Under the pieces are notes generated by a model. That model saw only the letters and a list, made by a program, of their open reading frames with translations, had not been told where the DNA came from and did no database searches. From Psoroptes ovis (lineage: Eukaryota > Arthropoda > Arachnida > Sarcoptiformes > Psoroptidae), in contig PQWQ01000007.1 of the NCBI GenBank assembly GCA_002943765.1, positions 312,501-376,500 of the forward strand: DNA of 64,000 nt, given 5' to 3'. The first letter of the stretch is position 1; each line of letters begins with the position of its first letter. A program made the translations under genes and the position numbers. Positions 24,835-37,524 of this stretch are shown here, in pieces.

Positions 24835-26763
24835 TTTATTTTAGTTGATGATGATGATTGTCATTATTGTTATTTCTATTATCAAAAGAAGATTTTTGAT
24901 CCAATGTTTCATTCACTCACCGAAACAACAAAATGAACGGACAAAACAAATCATATCAATCATCATTCATTTTGGTGATTTTTGAACAAAAAAATTTAAA
25001 TATTTTCCCTGATATTTTTTTGGGTGGTGTTGAATATTGAGCATCACATAATTTCGAAAATGATAATAATGATAAATCCATTCATTTGTTGATGATAATT
25101 TTGGCTGAAACAAAATTAAAATTTTTGTTGACATTTTTTCGTGTGTATTTTCAGCTAAATTTTCAAAAAACAATTGAAATACACATCGTGTCATACATAT
25201 AAATCTTACAAATTCATTTTTACATTTTAGCAAATTTTCATAATTCAAACGAATAATTGAATAAATGCTGCAACATCAAATTGTTTGTATTCCCATTATT
25301 TCAACAGTACATTGTTTTAGTAGTTCATTCATTCATTTATTATTAATTATCAAGAATTTTAGCAGCGAAAAAAAAATTAATTATTATTTGATGTTTTTCG
25401 CTATCTATTTGATTTTCCATGTTTGACGATTTAATTGTTTTAATTGAAAAGAATTTTGTCGAAAAATTTTGATTTTTTAAAACAAATTTGTGAACATTTT
25501 CTTTCATTCAAATACACGTATTCATTTTTAAATATCCATTTCATTTTATTTCAACGAGAAAATTTAAAAAAATTTGATTGTCATTTGACATTTTAAATTT
25601 TGTACAATTTTTTTCCACTTTTTGATATGAAAATTAAATATGAAAATGATTTGAATTATTATATTTGAAACAAACATTGAAAATGATTTGAAATTATGTT
25701 CCAAGTTTGAATTGAATTGAATTGAATTATTTTCTCCATAATTTTTTTCTCACATAATTCTCAGCTACAAATGGCGTTTGAGTATTTTCGATGTTTATTT
25801 GTTTCGTAAATAATTTGTGTTTGATAATAATTTCATTTGTTTTTTTCATAATTAAATCCATTATCTTGGCTTTGTTTGGACGGATTTATATCCATTGCGA
25901 GTAATGAGAAAATTGAATCCAACGAAATAAAAAATGTGAAAAATACAAACACGTGATTTGATTTGTTGGATTCAAAATTCAATCCATAATAAGTGGTCAC
26001 TTCCTGAATCCATTTCACTTGATCAAAATGTGATTTGAACTGTAAAGTTGGATGAATGAATAGAGTAACAATGAATTCATTGAATAAATAAATCGATCAA
26101 TCAATCAATCGACCAATAAACGGAAATTTTCATTTTCATTAGTAATTTCAAATGATTCGGTGGTCCTATGTGTAATCCTTGGACCAAAAATATTTGTTTA
26201 AATCAATTTTTTTCTCGCTTGTTTAATATCACTAAACACATTGATGATCTGCTTGGTAATCCATTTGATTTGATTTGTGTTGTGTTGTTCATATTCGATC
26301 GACCATAACCAAAAAAAAAGAAAAAAAAACAAATCAACAAAAGCGAAATGGTCACAGACTGATGATTATTATTAAGCTACACAAACACACACACACATTG
26401 ATTGTCCTTGAATTGTTCTGCGTTCTGGAACAATCAATTGTCGTCCTTTTATAATGATTGCTTTATTCAATTTTTCATTGATATGACCACTGATTTTCGA
26501 TTGATATGACCAACGATTTTGGATTATTGATTTCAATTTTGATTTCATCGATATTTTGAAATTACGAACAAATTCAAATGATTCAAATCCATCGGATTTT
26601 GGGAATCGAAACAGCTCTTGGTGAATACACAGCTTAAGACTATAGTTCGGAGTTTCATTTTCGCCTCTCATTTTGAATGAAATTTTCAATTTTCAAAATT
26701 ACCATTTTGTCGTGCAATTATCGATTTTGGTTTTTTTTTTGTTTTATTTTGCCATTTGTCGAT

Positions 26764-26913
26764 ATGAAAATTATTGTTGCAATTTCTCCAATTCAAAATG
26801 GAAAAACTGTTGCAACTTGCGGATACACTTGGCTCATTTCATTCGATTCATTTTTACTTCGAATTCACAATGAAAAACTAATCAAAATTTTCAAGTTCAA
26901 CCATCATATACAG
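26764..26913 (+). CDS. Candidate first coding exon, 50 codons
   Basis: An ATG follows a T-rich stretch and opens 50 codons to a donor-like CATATACAG/GTGTTA. The peptide (MKIIVAISPIQNGKTVATCG, then YTWLISFDSFLLRIHNEKLI and a short tail) is more varied than nearby chance frames. Reading through the donor would add nine residues before a stop, so splicing there is not required. The NGKxVATCG...IKIF pattern faintly recalls a WD40 blade, but I do not claim that family. No second exon is identified. Confidence 0.3.
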
Positions 26914-27108
26914 GTGTTAATTTGTTTTACAGGTGAGAAATAGTAGAAAAATATAAAATTAATTGAAAATACGCCATTGACATTGATTGCATCGATTTTT
27001 CTTAAATTTTCAATTTGTTGGAACAATTTTTTTCCATTTTTCTTTGAAAAAAAGAGAAATTGGATCCGGATAAATATGAATTCAAATCAATTCAATATAT
27101 GTAATAGA

Positions 27109-27137
27109 TGGTGGTGGTGGTGGCGGTAGTGGTGGCA
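27109..27137 (+). repeat. GGT-rich microsatellite
   Basis: Imperfect GGT repeat with GGC and AGT interruptions, followed at 27163-27173 by a second short TGG run. It is the complement of the ACC-type tracts elsewhere. Confidence 0.85.
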
Positions 27138-28482
27138 CTATTTTTTGCCCCATACAAAGACAATGGTGGTGGTTATTTACGCTTTATTTGACACTTGTCA
27201 AGTGCAAAAATATGAAAATATTTTTGTTGTTTTTGACTGAATAATTTCTGAAAATATAATTTCTTAAAATTTTCAAAATCTTTGAAATTTAATCATTTAT
27301 TTTCTTAAAGGTTTTCGATTTAGATTGCCATGCTTTTTCGCTTCACATTTAAATCTCATTGAAATCATTTCGAAAACATGCTTTTCGATTTTTGATTTTT
27401 TTAATTTTCAAATTTCATTTTGATTTCAATTTTTGCCAAAGCAAATTCAAATTGTCCAAAGTGTATAAATCCATCAAAGTACCTTATATTCCTGCTTAAT
27501 TTTCGGACCATTTCGGGTCCATAATAATCCAATGCATTTGCAAATGTGTTAATCAATGTTTGTTTCGTCCATATTCATTCATTGTTTTACATTTTGAATT
27601 TTGTGCTTTTCACAGATTTAATCAATAATTGATTGCCATTGTGTGTTTGCTGTGAAATAAAAAAAAAAATTTTAAAAGTATTCATTTCTGATTATTACTC
27701 CTGATTATGATTATTATACAATATAATGACTAATAATAAAATTCTATTCAATTCAATGGTTTCCATGGTGAAAACATCAATTAAAAATTTTTTGAAATTT
27801 TGTGAAAATGAAATAATCAAAAATTATATTTTCGAAAAATAAAAATGAATTCACATCAAATCAATGAAAATACAATACATTACTTTGAATATACACACAG
27901 TGAAAATGAATAAATAAAAATAAATAAATAAAAATTAACTGAAATGAAACTGAAAATGAATGAAATTCCATTTCATTGAGTTTTGAATTCAATTTTATTT
28001 TCCACAGTGTTTCATAGTGTCCAGTGTAAATGTGAAACCCGAAATATTTCACTGATAAACAAGAAATTAAAATGAAAATACAAAAAATACGGAAAAAGTA
28101 ATTAGAATTAATTGGTAAAAATTCAAATTTCTAAATTTCCAAACATAAATATTCATTCAAATGGACCATATTTTTTCTTTCAAATTGTGTGCAACGCTCT
28201 CTGCTAATCACCCAGTAGCCAACTACCATCGAAAATTACTGCCAAAATTCATTGATTCATCCGAGAAAAATGTGAACAAAAAATGGACAAAAACGTCAAA
28301 ATTTAAATATTTTCGGCAATATTTACTACGAACGAATGAACCATTATACGTCCAATTCTTATCTATCAAACACTAATTTCAATTATTTCAAATTTTTTTT
28401 ATCCATTGCTGGAACATTAAATGTGCATGATACAACAATAATTATTTGTGTTCTATTTGTGTGTTTTGTGTTTCAAAAAATA

Positions 28483-28562
28483 TTAGGTTGTCCTGAAAGT
28501 TTTCACCGATTTATCAATTGAAATCAATCTGAAAATCGGCCAAAACTTTTCGGACAACCCAA
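28483..28562 (+). mobile_element. MITE copy 10 (core C)
   Basis: The element is 80 bp with left end TTAGGTTGTCCTGAAAG. The centre TTATCAATTGAAATCAATC defines core C, and the right end TTTTCGGACAACCCAA has one change in the terminal CCTAA. Confidence 0.92.
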
Positions 28563-28722
28563 TTCAAATATTCAAATATCAAATATTCAAATAAATTCAA
28601 ATTCAAATAAAGTGATATAAATTTATTTATTTTTTTGTTTTGTTTCTCTCCGAAAAAACAATAATTGTGAATATATTTTGTGTATGTAATACGTGTGTTT
28701 TATCAAAAACAACAACATTACA

Positions 28723-28809
28723 GCATTACAACCTTAACCAACCAATGTAATTTCCAACGACAATATCAACCAAAAAAAATTTCAACGTTTCAACCTTTAT
28801 CAATATTGG
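28723..28809 (+). other. Candidate untranslated exon with strong donor
   Basis: The sequence CAATATTGG/GTAAGTAGAG at 28801-28819 is one of the best splice-donor matches in the window. Before it lies a CAAC-rich, non-repetitive 87-bp segment starting after AACAACATTACAG. All frames are soon closed, so it would be a 5'-untranslated or non-coding RNA exon. No promoter or partner exon is identified. Confidence 0.27.
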
Positions 28810-30766
28810 GTAAGTAGAGTTTTTCATTTTTTCTAAATTATTAATTTTTAAAAATTATTGCCCATACACACTCATACACACATACATATCTATGCTTATT
28901 TATTTATTTTTTATTTTTTGAAAATATGAATAATCAATGTATGGCTCAATTGTTTGAATTGTTTTTGCTTTCACCTGTATGAAATGTCATATTTTGGCCA
29001 TTTTATTAATCCATTTCGATTGATTTAAATCTCGATAATGTTTGTTCTGGTAGTTTATTTTCTATGAGTTTTGCTATGCTTTGCAGTCAAATGGCCAGCT
29101 AATTCATAATCATTCACAATCATTCATTGAAAAATTAATCATTAATTTTTTTCTTTGGTGTCTCTCGGACCAATGACTAACCATATGATGATTATATGTA
29201 AAGACCAGTTTTGTGAAATGATATACATGTGATTTATGTGTGTAAAGGCAATTTTCAAAAGCAATCAAAAAAGTCGAAAAAACAAAATCGAAGCAATCCA
29301 TTTCCAATAATGTTTTTACCTTTGTTTGATTACCTTCGTTTATGCAGGTTTTTTGATTAATAATTTCTTTTCATACACACACTAACATGATTGTGAGATA
29401 TATTGATCATACAGATATCTGCCCAGGTAATTGCTGTCGTATTTCATATCTATTTGAGTCCATATTCCAAAAGATTGATTATGCTTGGTGCAATTTTTTC
29501 TAGTTTTTCGGTTATTAATCGATTTCAATGAGAGAGAATGATTGTAAAATTGTAATTATCGAATCAATCAAAAATGATTCATATATTTTCGAATGTGAAA
29601 GAGTCAAAGAGTCATTTTTCTCAAAAACAAAAAATGTATCAATTCGATTAATCGAACATTACTGATTGATTGGTTATTGTTTCGATTATTTCGTTTTAAT
29701 AACTTTGTTGTAACCTTACCCTTATTCGCCATACACTTATTGATTGTCTAAATTTCCATTTGTTTTCCATCATTCTCTCGTGTACGAATGGTATATTTAT
29801 CGATCAATTATTGCTTGATCTGTTTGCTTTGAATGATAAAAAAATATGGCACCTTTTCGCTTGATTGTTAATGATTGACACTGTGAATACACACAATGAT
29901 TCTCGATCGATTGAAATTGTCCGAATTGTTGTTTGAATAATAACAAATTTTTTGGTTGTGAATCTCTGTTCTTTTCGAGTATTATTCATACATTTGATTT
30001 CGTCCATTTCAATTTAAAATATAATAAAAATATCATCAAGCAATATCAAACACCTACGCTACCTGATAATTGACCTCGAATAATGATATAAATGATATCG
30101 AATAATCATTTTTCTCCTAACTTTAATGATGAATTTTTCATTTGAAATGAATCGAATCGATCAAAATGAAATGAAATTGGTGTGTGTGTGTAAATGTGAT
30201 TGAATGATGATGAATTCGATCATTTCTCATACATTTTTCACTTTGAATTTTCCACCAGACTATTGCCTTAACAACAGCAACCTAAATAAATAAAAAATCC
30301 TCAAAGAATCGATCATTAGTCTCACTAATAACGATCATTATTATTATCTTCGATAATAATGATTGGCAGTGGATGATGATGATGGTAAACCATTGATTAT
30401 TTAATGATATTTTCAGGTTTTTATCCTCTCAGATGATTTTCAAACCTTAAACCTGATGGAAAATATTGAAAAAATTGGCCAGAAATTTTTTGGTTTTCAA
30501 TATTTGTCAATTGTGACAATTGTCAAAATAGATAATGGTTTTTCCATTATATTCTTTTGCTCGAAAAAAATATTGCTTCCTCATGGAACACACACGCACA
30601 TTGATTTGAATTGAATTGAATTGAACAACAACAACCAGCAGAATATATTTATTGACCATTATTTATTTATTTGTTTATCATTTTCAATGGCTTTTTTTAT
30701 CAAAGCAATAATGAAAATATCATTAACACATTTTTTCCATTATTTTTATTGTTATTATTATTATTA

Positions 30767-30846
30767 TTAGATTGTCCGAAAAGTTTTTGCCGATTTTAAA
30801 GTTGATTTCTATGAAAAAATCGACAAGAACTTTTTGGACAATCTAA
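30767..30846 (-). mobile_element. MITE copy 11 (core C, reverse)
   Basis: The element is 80 bp, inserted in an ATT repeat and flanked by TA. Its core, read on the minus strand (AGAAATCAACTTTAAAATCG), matches core C. Both ends have the ATTGTCC/GGACAAT variant. Confidence 0.9.
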
Positions 30847-31463
30847 TATTATCAACATTGAATGTGAATGAATGTCAATGAATGAATAAATAATCAAACT
30901 TGAATAATAAACTTGAAAATTTCAAAAAATTAAAAATCAATCATTACCATCGAATCATCAGTCTATCAGTATCTATCAGTCTATTATGGTTCATTGACAA
31001 TGATAATAGTGATAATATTAATGATGTTTGACGATATATTTTTGATGATAGATTTTTTCGGATTTATTGATGAATATCTTCATCATTACAATACAAAAGT
31101 AGCTCATATAACAATCTGATTTTCCATTTTCCATTTTCTTTGATATCAATCAAATGATGGTAGTATTTTTAGATGATGATGGTGGTGGTCGAACAATTCT
31201 ATTTGAAAAAAAAAATGAATTTTATTTCAATTTATTTCGATTTATTTTGTCTGGAAATTTGAATTATTTTCATATCATTGATGATATATATTTGATGATG
31301 ACGGTTTAGGATTATATTGTTTCGATTTATTTTCAAATATAAATCGATAATAATCATATGATGGTCATCGAATATTTTAAAAATATTTGAAATTGTTCGA
31401 GATAAATTTTGAAATTTATTTATTTTATTTTTCATTTGCTGAAACAAAATCATGTGAAATATA

Positions 31464-31545
31464 TTAGGGGTTTTCCGAAAAGTTCATTCCGCTTAATCAA
31501 TAGAGTTGCTCATGAAAATCGGCCATAACTTTACGGACAACCTAA
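31464..31545 (+). mobile_element. MITE copy 12 (core B)
   Basis: The right end TTACGGACAACCTAA and following TA are intact, but the left end has eroded to TTAGGGGTTTTCCG. The centre is GTTCATTCCGCTTAATCAAT then GAGTTGCTCATG, the B core in forward orientation. Confidence 0.88.
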
Positions 31546-31600
31546 TATTTATTTTGAAAAATTTAAACTTTTAAATTTTTGCTAGTGATCTCGTTTGATT

Positions 31601-31623
31601 TGTTGTTGCTGCTGCTGCTGCTT
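31601..31623 (+). repeat. TTG/CTG microsatellite
   Basis: Two GTT-type units grade into five CTG units. There is no open frame consistent with a glutamine, leucine or alanine run. Confidence 0.85.
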
Positions 31624-33060
31624 TCTATCAATGTGATCAATTCAATCTGCAATAAATTGATCAAATAAAAGTCTTAAAATAAAGCAGATTTGTATTCATC
31701 ATTTGTAGATGTGAAAGCAAAGCATAAAAGTGATTTAAATCTATTTAACAGTGATGATAATAATAATAATAATTTAATGATAATGTAATAAATTTGTATC
31801 ATATTAGTTTCACACAAAAAACCTTTGATACCTTTAAAATCGAGATAATCTGTAACAACAATTTCTATCAGTACAAATATCTTATTTGTTTGTTTTACAA
31901 TTTAATCCTATGACCATTTTATTTTCTTGTTGTTGTTCTTCTGAAATATATCGAATCGATGATACATCTACGAATTTCCACCGATTAGTCGAGTCGATTG
32001 ATGTCGTTTTGAGGGGGGAAAGGTCATAATCCTTGCAGCAAACATAATCCATTGATTTTACATCTTTGAATTTGTTTTCTTAAGTAATTTCTCTGTAAGA
32101 CAATTTCGATACATTTCTTAAATACACATATGAATGCAACGTGACCAGCAAATACATGTCCAAAAACTCGATCAAATTTTCCTGAAGAAAACCCGATCAT
32201 CTTAGAAATTGAATTTGTCTTGTTGTTTGCTGTCGATGTTTGCTGGTCGAAATATTTCAATTTATGGCGCATCAATCGTAAAATATTGCGTAGAATAATT
32301 AAAAATAATAATAATTTTCAACCCACGAAAATTGTTTGTGATTATGTGATCGATTGAATATTATTATCATTATTTTGATTATTTTAATTATTTTGAATAA
32401 ATCCATAATTGAATTTCTTCATATATCTTATTTCAATGCATATTTCTTCGTTTGTTGTTGCCCCGTCATTCAATGAAAATTCAGACAAAATGCAAAATTT
32501 TAAATGGATTTTTCTCTCATTGAAAAATGATGATGAATGATATATTTTCATATGATGATGATGAATACGAATAATTCAAAAAAATTCAATTGAAATTTCA
32601 TTGTTATGTATTCTCATATCCATTATTTCTTTTGCTTTGATCAAAATAATCAAATCAAAATGTGATCTATGATCATTCGTTGTTGTTGTTGTCGACCATG
32701 TTTTTCTGCTGTTGTAACTGATTTGTTGATTGTCTTTTTGATGTTACATTTTCAATCATTGAACGAAAAATGAATGAATGAATGTAGGCGGATTCATTAA
32801 AAATGAAACATCAAATAGATTCGAATTTGAAAAAAGATGTTGGCAATCGATTATTATTATTATTAAGTATGTCTTGTAAGATTATTGATTTTGAAATGTT
32901 GATAATGGATTTTTCAAAATGTGATGCATCTTTGAGGTATATGTACTCGTGTATACTTGGAATATACAGTGATCTAAAACAATATCTTAGATATTGAATT
33001 GTTTTGATCTTACTAATTCTCGTTTCATTCATTCAATCATTCATATATTTCATAATTTTC

Positions 33061-33119
33061 CATGGATATGGATGATGATTTGTGATTTATCCATATGTGA
33101 ATCATCATCCATATCCATG
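33061..33119. repeat. Perfect 20-bp inverted repeat (hairpin, 19-nt loop)
   Basis: The left arm CATGGATATGGATGATGATT (33061-33080) is the exact reverse complement of the right arm (33100-33119), with a 19-nt spacer. Imperfect TCCATA repeats continue to about 33140. RNA from either strand would form a perfect 20-bp stem. It shows none of the MITE end motifs. It could have formed by chance inversion of the ATGGAT/ATCCAT simple repeats. Confidence 0.8.
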
Positions 33120-35242
33120 TCCATATCCACATATCCACATCATCGAAAAACATCCACACACACACACATCATCTGAACTCATCATCATCGTCATAATCAT
33201 CAGGCGTTAATCATTTGTTGAATTGTTTCAAATAAACACACAGACATACATTACAATGACGTTGAAGACGACGACGCGTAAAACATGATCAAAAGTAAAT
33301 TATTTACTATTTTTAAGAAAATATTAAGAAAATAATCGTAATAATAAAAATCGAAATCAAAGATTGAAATCTATTTCGATTTTTGAATGAGAATGAATGG
33401 AATTTCATGTATTTTTCAATACAATTTTTGAATGTTTTGGTTGTTCGCTTCATCATAAACGAACAACAATCAATTCGATGATGATGATGTCTTCTATAAA
33501 TTCCATAAATCACGTTTTTGTAATTCAAAGAAAATTTTTTATTTTTTCTTAAAGAAAAAATAAAGGAAAATGTTCTAAGAAAATATTATATTTAAGAAAA
33601 ATGATCGAGAAAATCAATTGAAAATAGATCAAAAAAAATTTTTCCATCCATTCATTTCAATAGATTCGTTGTTGTTGTTGTTGCTGCTGCTCTTGTTCTT
33701 GTTCGCCATGTTTTTATGTTTGATTTTATCGAAAAAAATCAAAGCAAAATAATCAAAATCTTGTAAAATTGTATTTAGTAAAGATTTTAATGTATCACAC
33801 ATTCATTCTCATATAAATGTTTCCTTAATCTGATCTTAATAACAATAATCATGATGATGTTGATGATGATGATGATGGCAAAAAATATATCCATCGAAAT
33901 ACTTTCATATGATGTTATGTGTTTAATATCTATCAAATACATCATTTATCTATATTTCATCATCAAAAAAAAAACCGGATAAAATAAACTATATATCACC
34001 AATGATATTCGTTTTGAACTGTGATATACATACTGATTGATGATAATGATATCAATTGGACTTTTTGTATAGAATACAAGAAATCATGTTTAAAACAATA
34101 CAAAAATTTAAAAAATCCATTCCAGTTTTTCGAAATATACAGCCAATCAACATCAATTCACAAACACGATTTTTCGATATATATTTATGTATCATCACAT
34201 TATTATTATTAGGTCGATATAATTTGGAAAAATGAATATCATTTCATTTCATTCATTCATTCATCAAAATTCAAATATTCATCATTCATTCATCCATTTT
34301 CATCTCGTTTAATCGATCAATCGGTGATCGCTTATCGCTTGATATTCTTTCTCCTTCAATTCGATTGTCTTCGGGTAATAATAATAATGATTTCGCCAAC
34401 ATTTTCTAATGATCGTTTGATGGACCGAAATAATAAAAAAAAATAAGGTGATTTATGTTTATCGACAGGTTGTTTTTTTCGATTCCATTATCATTTATTT
34501 CGATGTAAATCATTTGATTGATCTAATATGGTATAATTCATATTTTTTTGTGTGTCATAATACATGTATAATAAATGTATCATCATTCGTTCGTAGGTCA
34601 GTGATCGACAGAAAAATGATTCGAACAACAATGTAGAAGAAATTATAAATGGTAATTGATGATGATGATGCTTTTTCCATCTGAAATTTTCAGCCTACAA
34701 CCTTACATTTGAATGTGCATGTATGCAATTGATGTGGCATCAGTATTTGATGATTATTATCGATATTGGTTTTGTAGAAAATATTCATTCATTCATTTCA
34801 AAATCGTTTGATATCGTTTATTCATTTGCTTATGGCTATAATTGAAAATTACATTTCTAACATTATCGTTTCATTCATTCATACGTTCATTCATTTGATG
34901 ACACTTTAATAGTTAAGACTTTGATTGATTGCATTCCATTCCATTTGAACATTTGATTATTTCTTTTCAATGTTATTATTATTTTTGATGAGTTTTTTTG
35001 TTTTTGTTTCATACATAAGAAAATATTCTTAGATCATTTTTGGTGATCTATCTATGATTTCTGATCTATATTTTTCCATTTATTTAAAACCATTGATTTA
35101 TGTGTGTGTAACCTTTTAAAAGGTCCTGCTGCTGCTGCTCCTCAATTCAATATAATCGATTCAATCGAATTTTGATTTGAATTAAAATTTTTAAAATTTA
35201 AATTTCATCGATATCATTACTTATTTGTGGCAATACACACAT

Positions 35243-35278
35243 GACCACCACCATTACCACCATCACCACCACCACCAA
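35243..35278 (+). repeat. ACC-rich microsatellite
   Basis: Imperfect ACC/ATC units over 36 bp, the longest C-rich simple repeat in the window. Confidence 0.85.
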
Positions 35279-35642
35279 CGATAAAATATTTATAAATTTA
35301 TTAATTTCTTATTTCTTCTTATTTCTTCAAAGATATCCATTATCAAAATCGAATCATTTTGATTTTTGATTTTTAAAAAAAAAATTTTTCACTTGTCGAT
35401 TCCCCAATAAGGAGTGATTGGAGCTGTTTCTATAGCCTGTACTCACTCACTCAATTTGAATTTTGATTGAAAATTTTAAATTATCTTTGAAAAATGAAAC
35501 ATCCGAATTTTTCGAAGAAGCGAAATTTCATTGCCATCATCATCATCGATCATTGATTCGTTGATTATTTTTATTTTTCGAAAAGGCAAAGCATGTGTGT
35601 ATCATTTAATCGAAAAAAAATTTGGACATTATTGGTATTTAC

Positions 35643-35787
35643 CTTAATATTCGAAAAAATTTCTTGAGAAATTAATTTGATTTTTTTGATTTGCTGTTGA
35701 TCGATCTCATCCATTTCATTCCTTATTATCACAATTTTTGATTTTGACAAATGCCTTGCAAACAAATGCCTTCTTCGAAATGTACAC
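35643..35787 (-). CDS. Candidate internal coding exon
   Basis: On the minus strand a segment between TGATTCAG (acceptor-like) and ATTAAG/GTAAAT (good donor) is open for 48 codons plus one base. The peptide is basic, then mixed: CTFRRRHLFARHLSKSKIVI, followed by NEMDEIDQQQIKKIKLISQE and a short tail. The EMDEIDQQQIKKIK part looks helical and charged, unlike the background. The same frame is closed just upstream of the acceptor, which fits an exon edge. The acceptor is preceded by an A-rich rather than pyrimidine-rich tract, which weakens it. GCAAG inside the segment is an alternative acceptor. No family is recognised and no neighbouring exon of matching phase is found. Confidence 0.36.
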
Positions 35788-36091
35788 CTGAATCATTTTT
35801 TTTTTGTTCGATCATTAATTCATTCATTTAACATCCGATCAATTCAATGATGGTGATTCATTTTATCTGAATCTGTTATGGTTTTATCGAATAAATTTGA
35901 GCAATTTTATTTATATTTGTCCATTTATATTTCTTGTTTCTTATGAATTAATAGAAAATATGCAGAGATCAATAAAATGAATGAATGAATGAAAATAAAT
36001 TTCTATTTGAATGTCATAGGAAATTACGTAATAAATATTTGTCAAAAAAAAAAAATTAAAATTTGAAAAATTTCATTTCAAATTTAATGTA

Positions 36092-36171
36092 TTAGGCTGT
36101 CCGATAAGTTCTTGCCGATTTTTTCATAATTCTCCACGATATAATCGGCAAAAACTTTCCGGACTACCTAA
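36092..36171 (-). mobile_element. MITE copy 13 (core A, reverse)
   Basis: The element is 80 bp between TA dinucleotides, with left end TTAGGCTGTCCGATAAGTTC and right arm CTTTCCGGACTACCTAA. The core TCTCCACGATATAATCGG is core A inverted. The left flank AATGTA is shared with copies at 37445, 40284 and 61192. Confidence 0.92.
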
Positions 36172-37444
36172 TAATTCAAATTGATTGATGTCGTTTCTTC
36201 TCCTCTTTTCGAGCCATTCAATTTCAATGATAAAGAAGATGATGATGATCGGTTGATATGTAAATTTTTTTGATTGGATTTGAATTTGAATTTTTCGTTT
36301 AAATTTGCTGTAAAATTGATTCTATTTTTGGTCATAAATTTCAAAAAAAAAAAAAAATCAATTCGAATCAACTTCATCAGTATTCAAAATACAAATAAAC
36401 AAATACGATCATTTGATGATTATAATAATAATAATTTCAAGATGATATTGAAATTTGACATATTTTGATTATTTGAATTCTAATAAAAACAATTATTGTG
36501 TAGGATGTGTTTAATGTGTGTTCAATGTGTACATTGATGAGCGTGTGTATTTTTACAGATTTTAAAAATTTTAAAATTTCAAATTTCAAATAAATTAAAT
36601 AATTTCAAACCTTTAATCACACACCGTTAGAATATTGAATTCATAGAAATTTTATTACTCATAGGAAATTGATTCGATTTCAATCGAAATTCTTAGGGTT
36701 ATTGATTTTGAAAAAATTCAAATAACACCCTTTTAGACCTCTATCATGACCATGTTGAACCCTTGTGTTGCAGGTTTGAAATTGTATTTTTTGAAATTGG
36801 GTTTGTCAAACATCGAAACACTTTGATTAAGTCGATTTAGACTTGATTTAAAATTTTAAAATTTCAAATTCAAATTCAATTCAAAGATGTTCAATCATCA
36901 ATAAATGATCAATGATGGATAAGTGTGGCTTCCAATTCTGAATGGTTTTCAAGCCATAAACTATGTGCAAACAAAAATGGCGTTAATCTGATGATAATCG
37001 ATTATCTTTGAGCTCTTAAGATTATTGCAGATTATCAGAGTTAATAATAATTCAATAATAATTTTGAAATCACTCCTTGTTTTAAGAATTTCTGTTTGTG
37101 CAATTCGATCATCAGGTTCGATTGTATCATCCAGTTTCTTATCTGGTATTTTTTCGATAATCGAAAGATGTTTAATTTATTTATTTATTTCTTAAGAAAT
37201 CTGTATGTTTCAATTTTATTGTTTTTGATTTTTCACATTGATTGAATGCTGCACCTCTCTTTAACACTATTTTGAAAAATTTGAATCTTCAGATAAACAT
37301 AGTTCGATACAATAACGATGATAATAATAATTTTGTTTTGTTTTGTTTGATTTAGTTTTCACAAATTTTTTGTTGCTTCCATTAATTCACAATTGAATTG
37401 TATCAGCTCAGCTTTGATTGCTCATTGAACAATTACTTTATGTA

Positions 37445-37524
37445 TTAGGCTGTCCGAAAAGTTTTGGCCGATTTTTACATACAACTCTATCGATTAAGCG
37501 GAATGAACTTTATGGACAAGCTAA
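37445..37524 (-). mobile_element. MITE copy 14 (core B, reverse)
   Basis: The element is 80 bp with left end TTAGGCTGTCCGAAAAG. The core holds CAACTCTATCGATTAAGCGG and AATGAACTTT, the same as 573-654 and the inverse of 31464-31545. The right end is TATGGACAAGCTAA, then TA. Confidence 0.92.

Larger units (their letters stand above)
21766..26763. other. Non-genic stretch
   Basis: AT-rich sequence holding one MITE (24754), a CTG run (24274-24289) and several ATT/CAT runs. Minus-strand frames at 22320-22523, 22759-22992, 24967-25248 and 26372-26689 have somewhat varied composition but no recognisable motif. At 26485-26525 there is a short imperfect tandem repeat of TTGATATGACCA. Confidence 0.5.
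28810..35642. other. Non-genic stretch with candidate frames only
   Basis: Two MITEs (30767, 31464), the 33061 inverted repeat, CTG/GTT runs and CAT runs. Frames of some variety without firm splice evidence are 29804-30007 minus, 32024-32275 minus, 32803-32997 plus (overlapped by 32811-33032 minus) and 33313-33528 minus. At most a few could be real, and none shows a known motif. Confidence 0.45.

Noticed and set aside
32024..32275. 83-codon minus-strand frame with a varied sequence
   Set aside because: Considered as an exon, but acceptor and donor choices are ambiguous and nothing is recognised; kept only as a note in the region entry.
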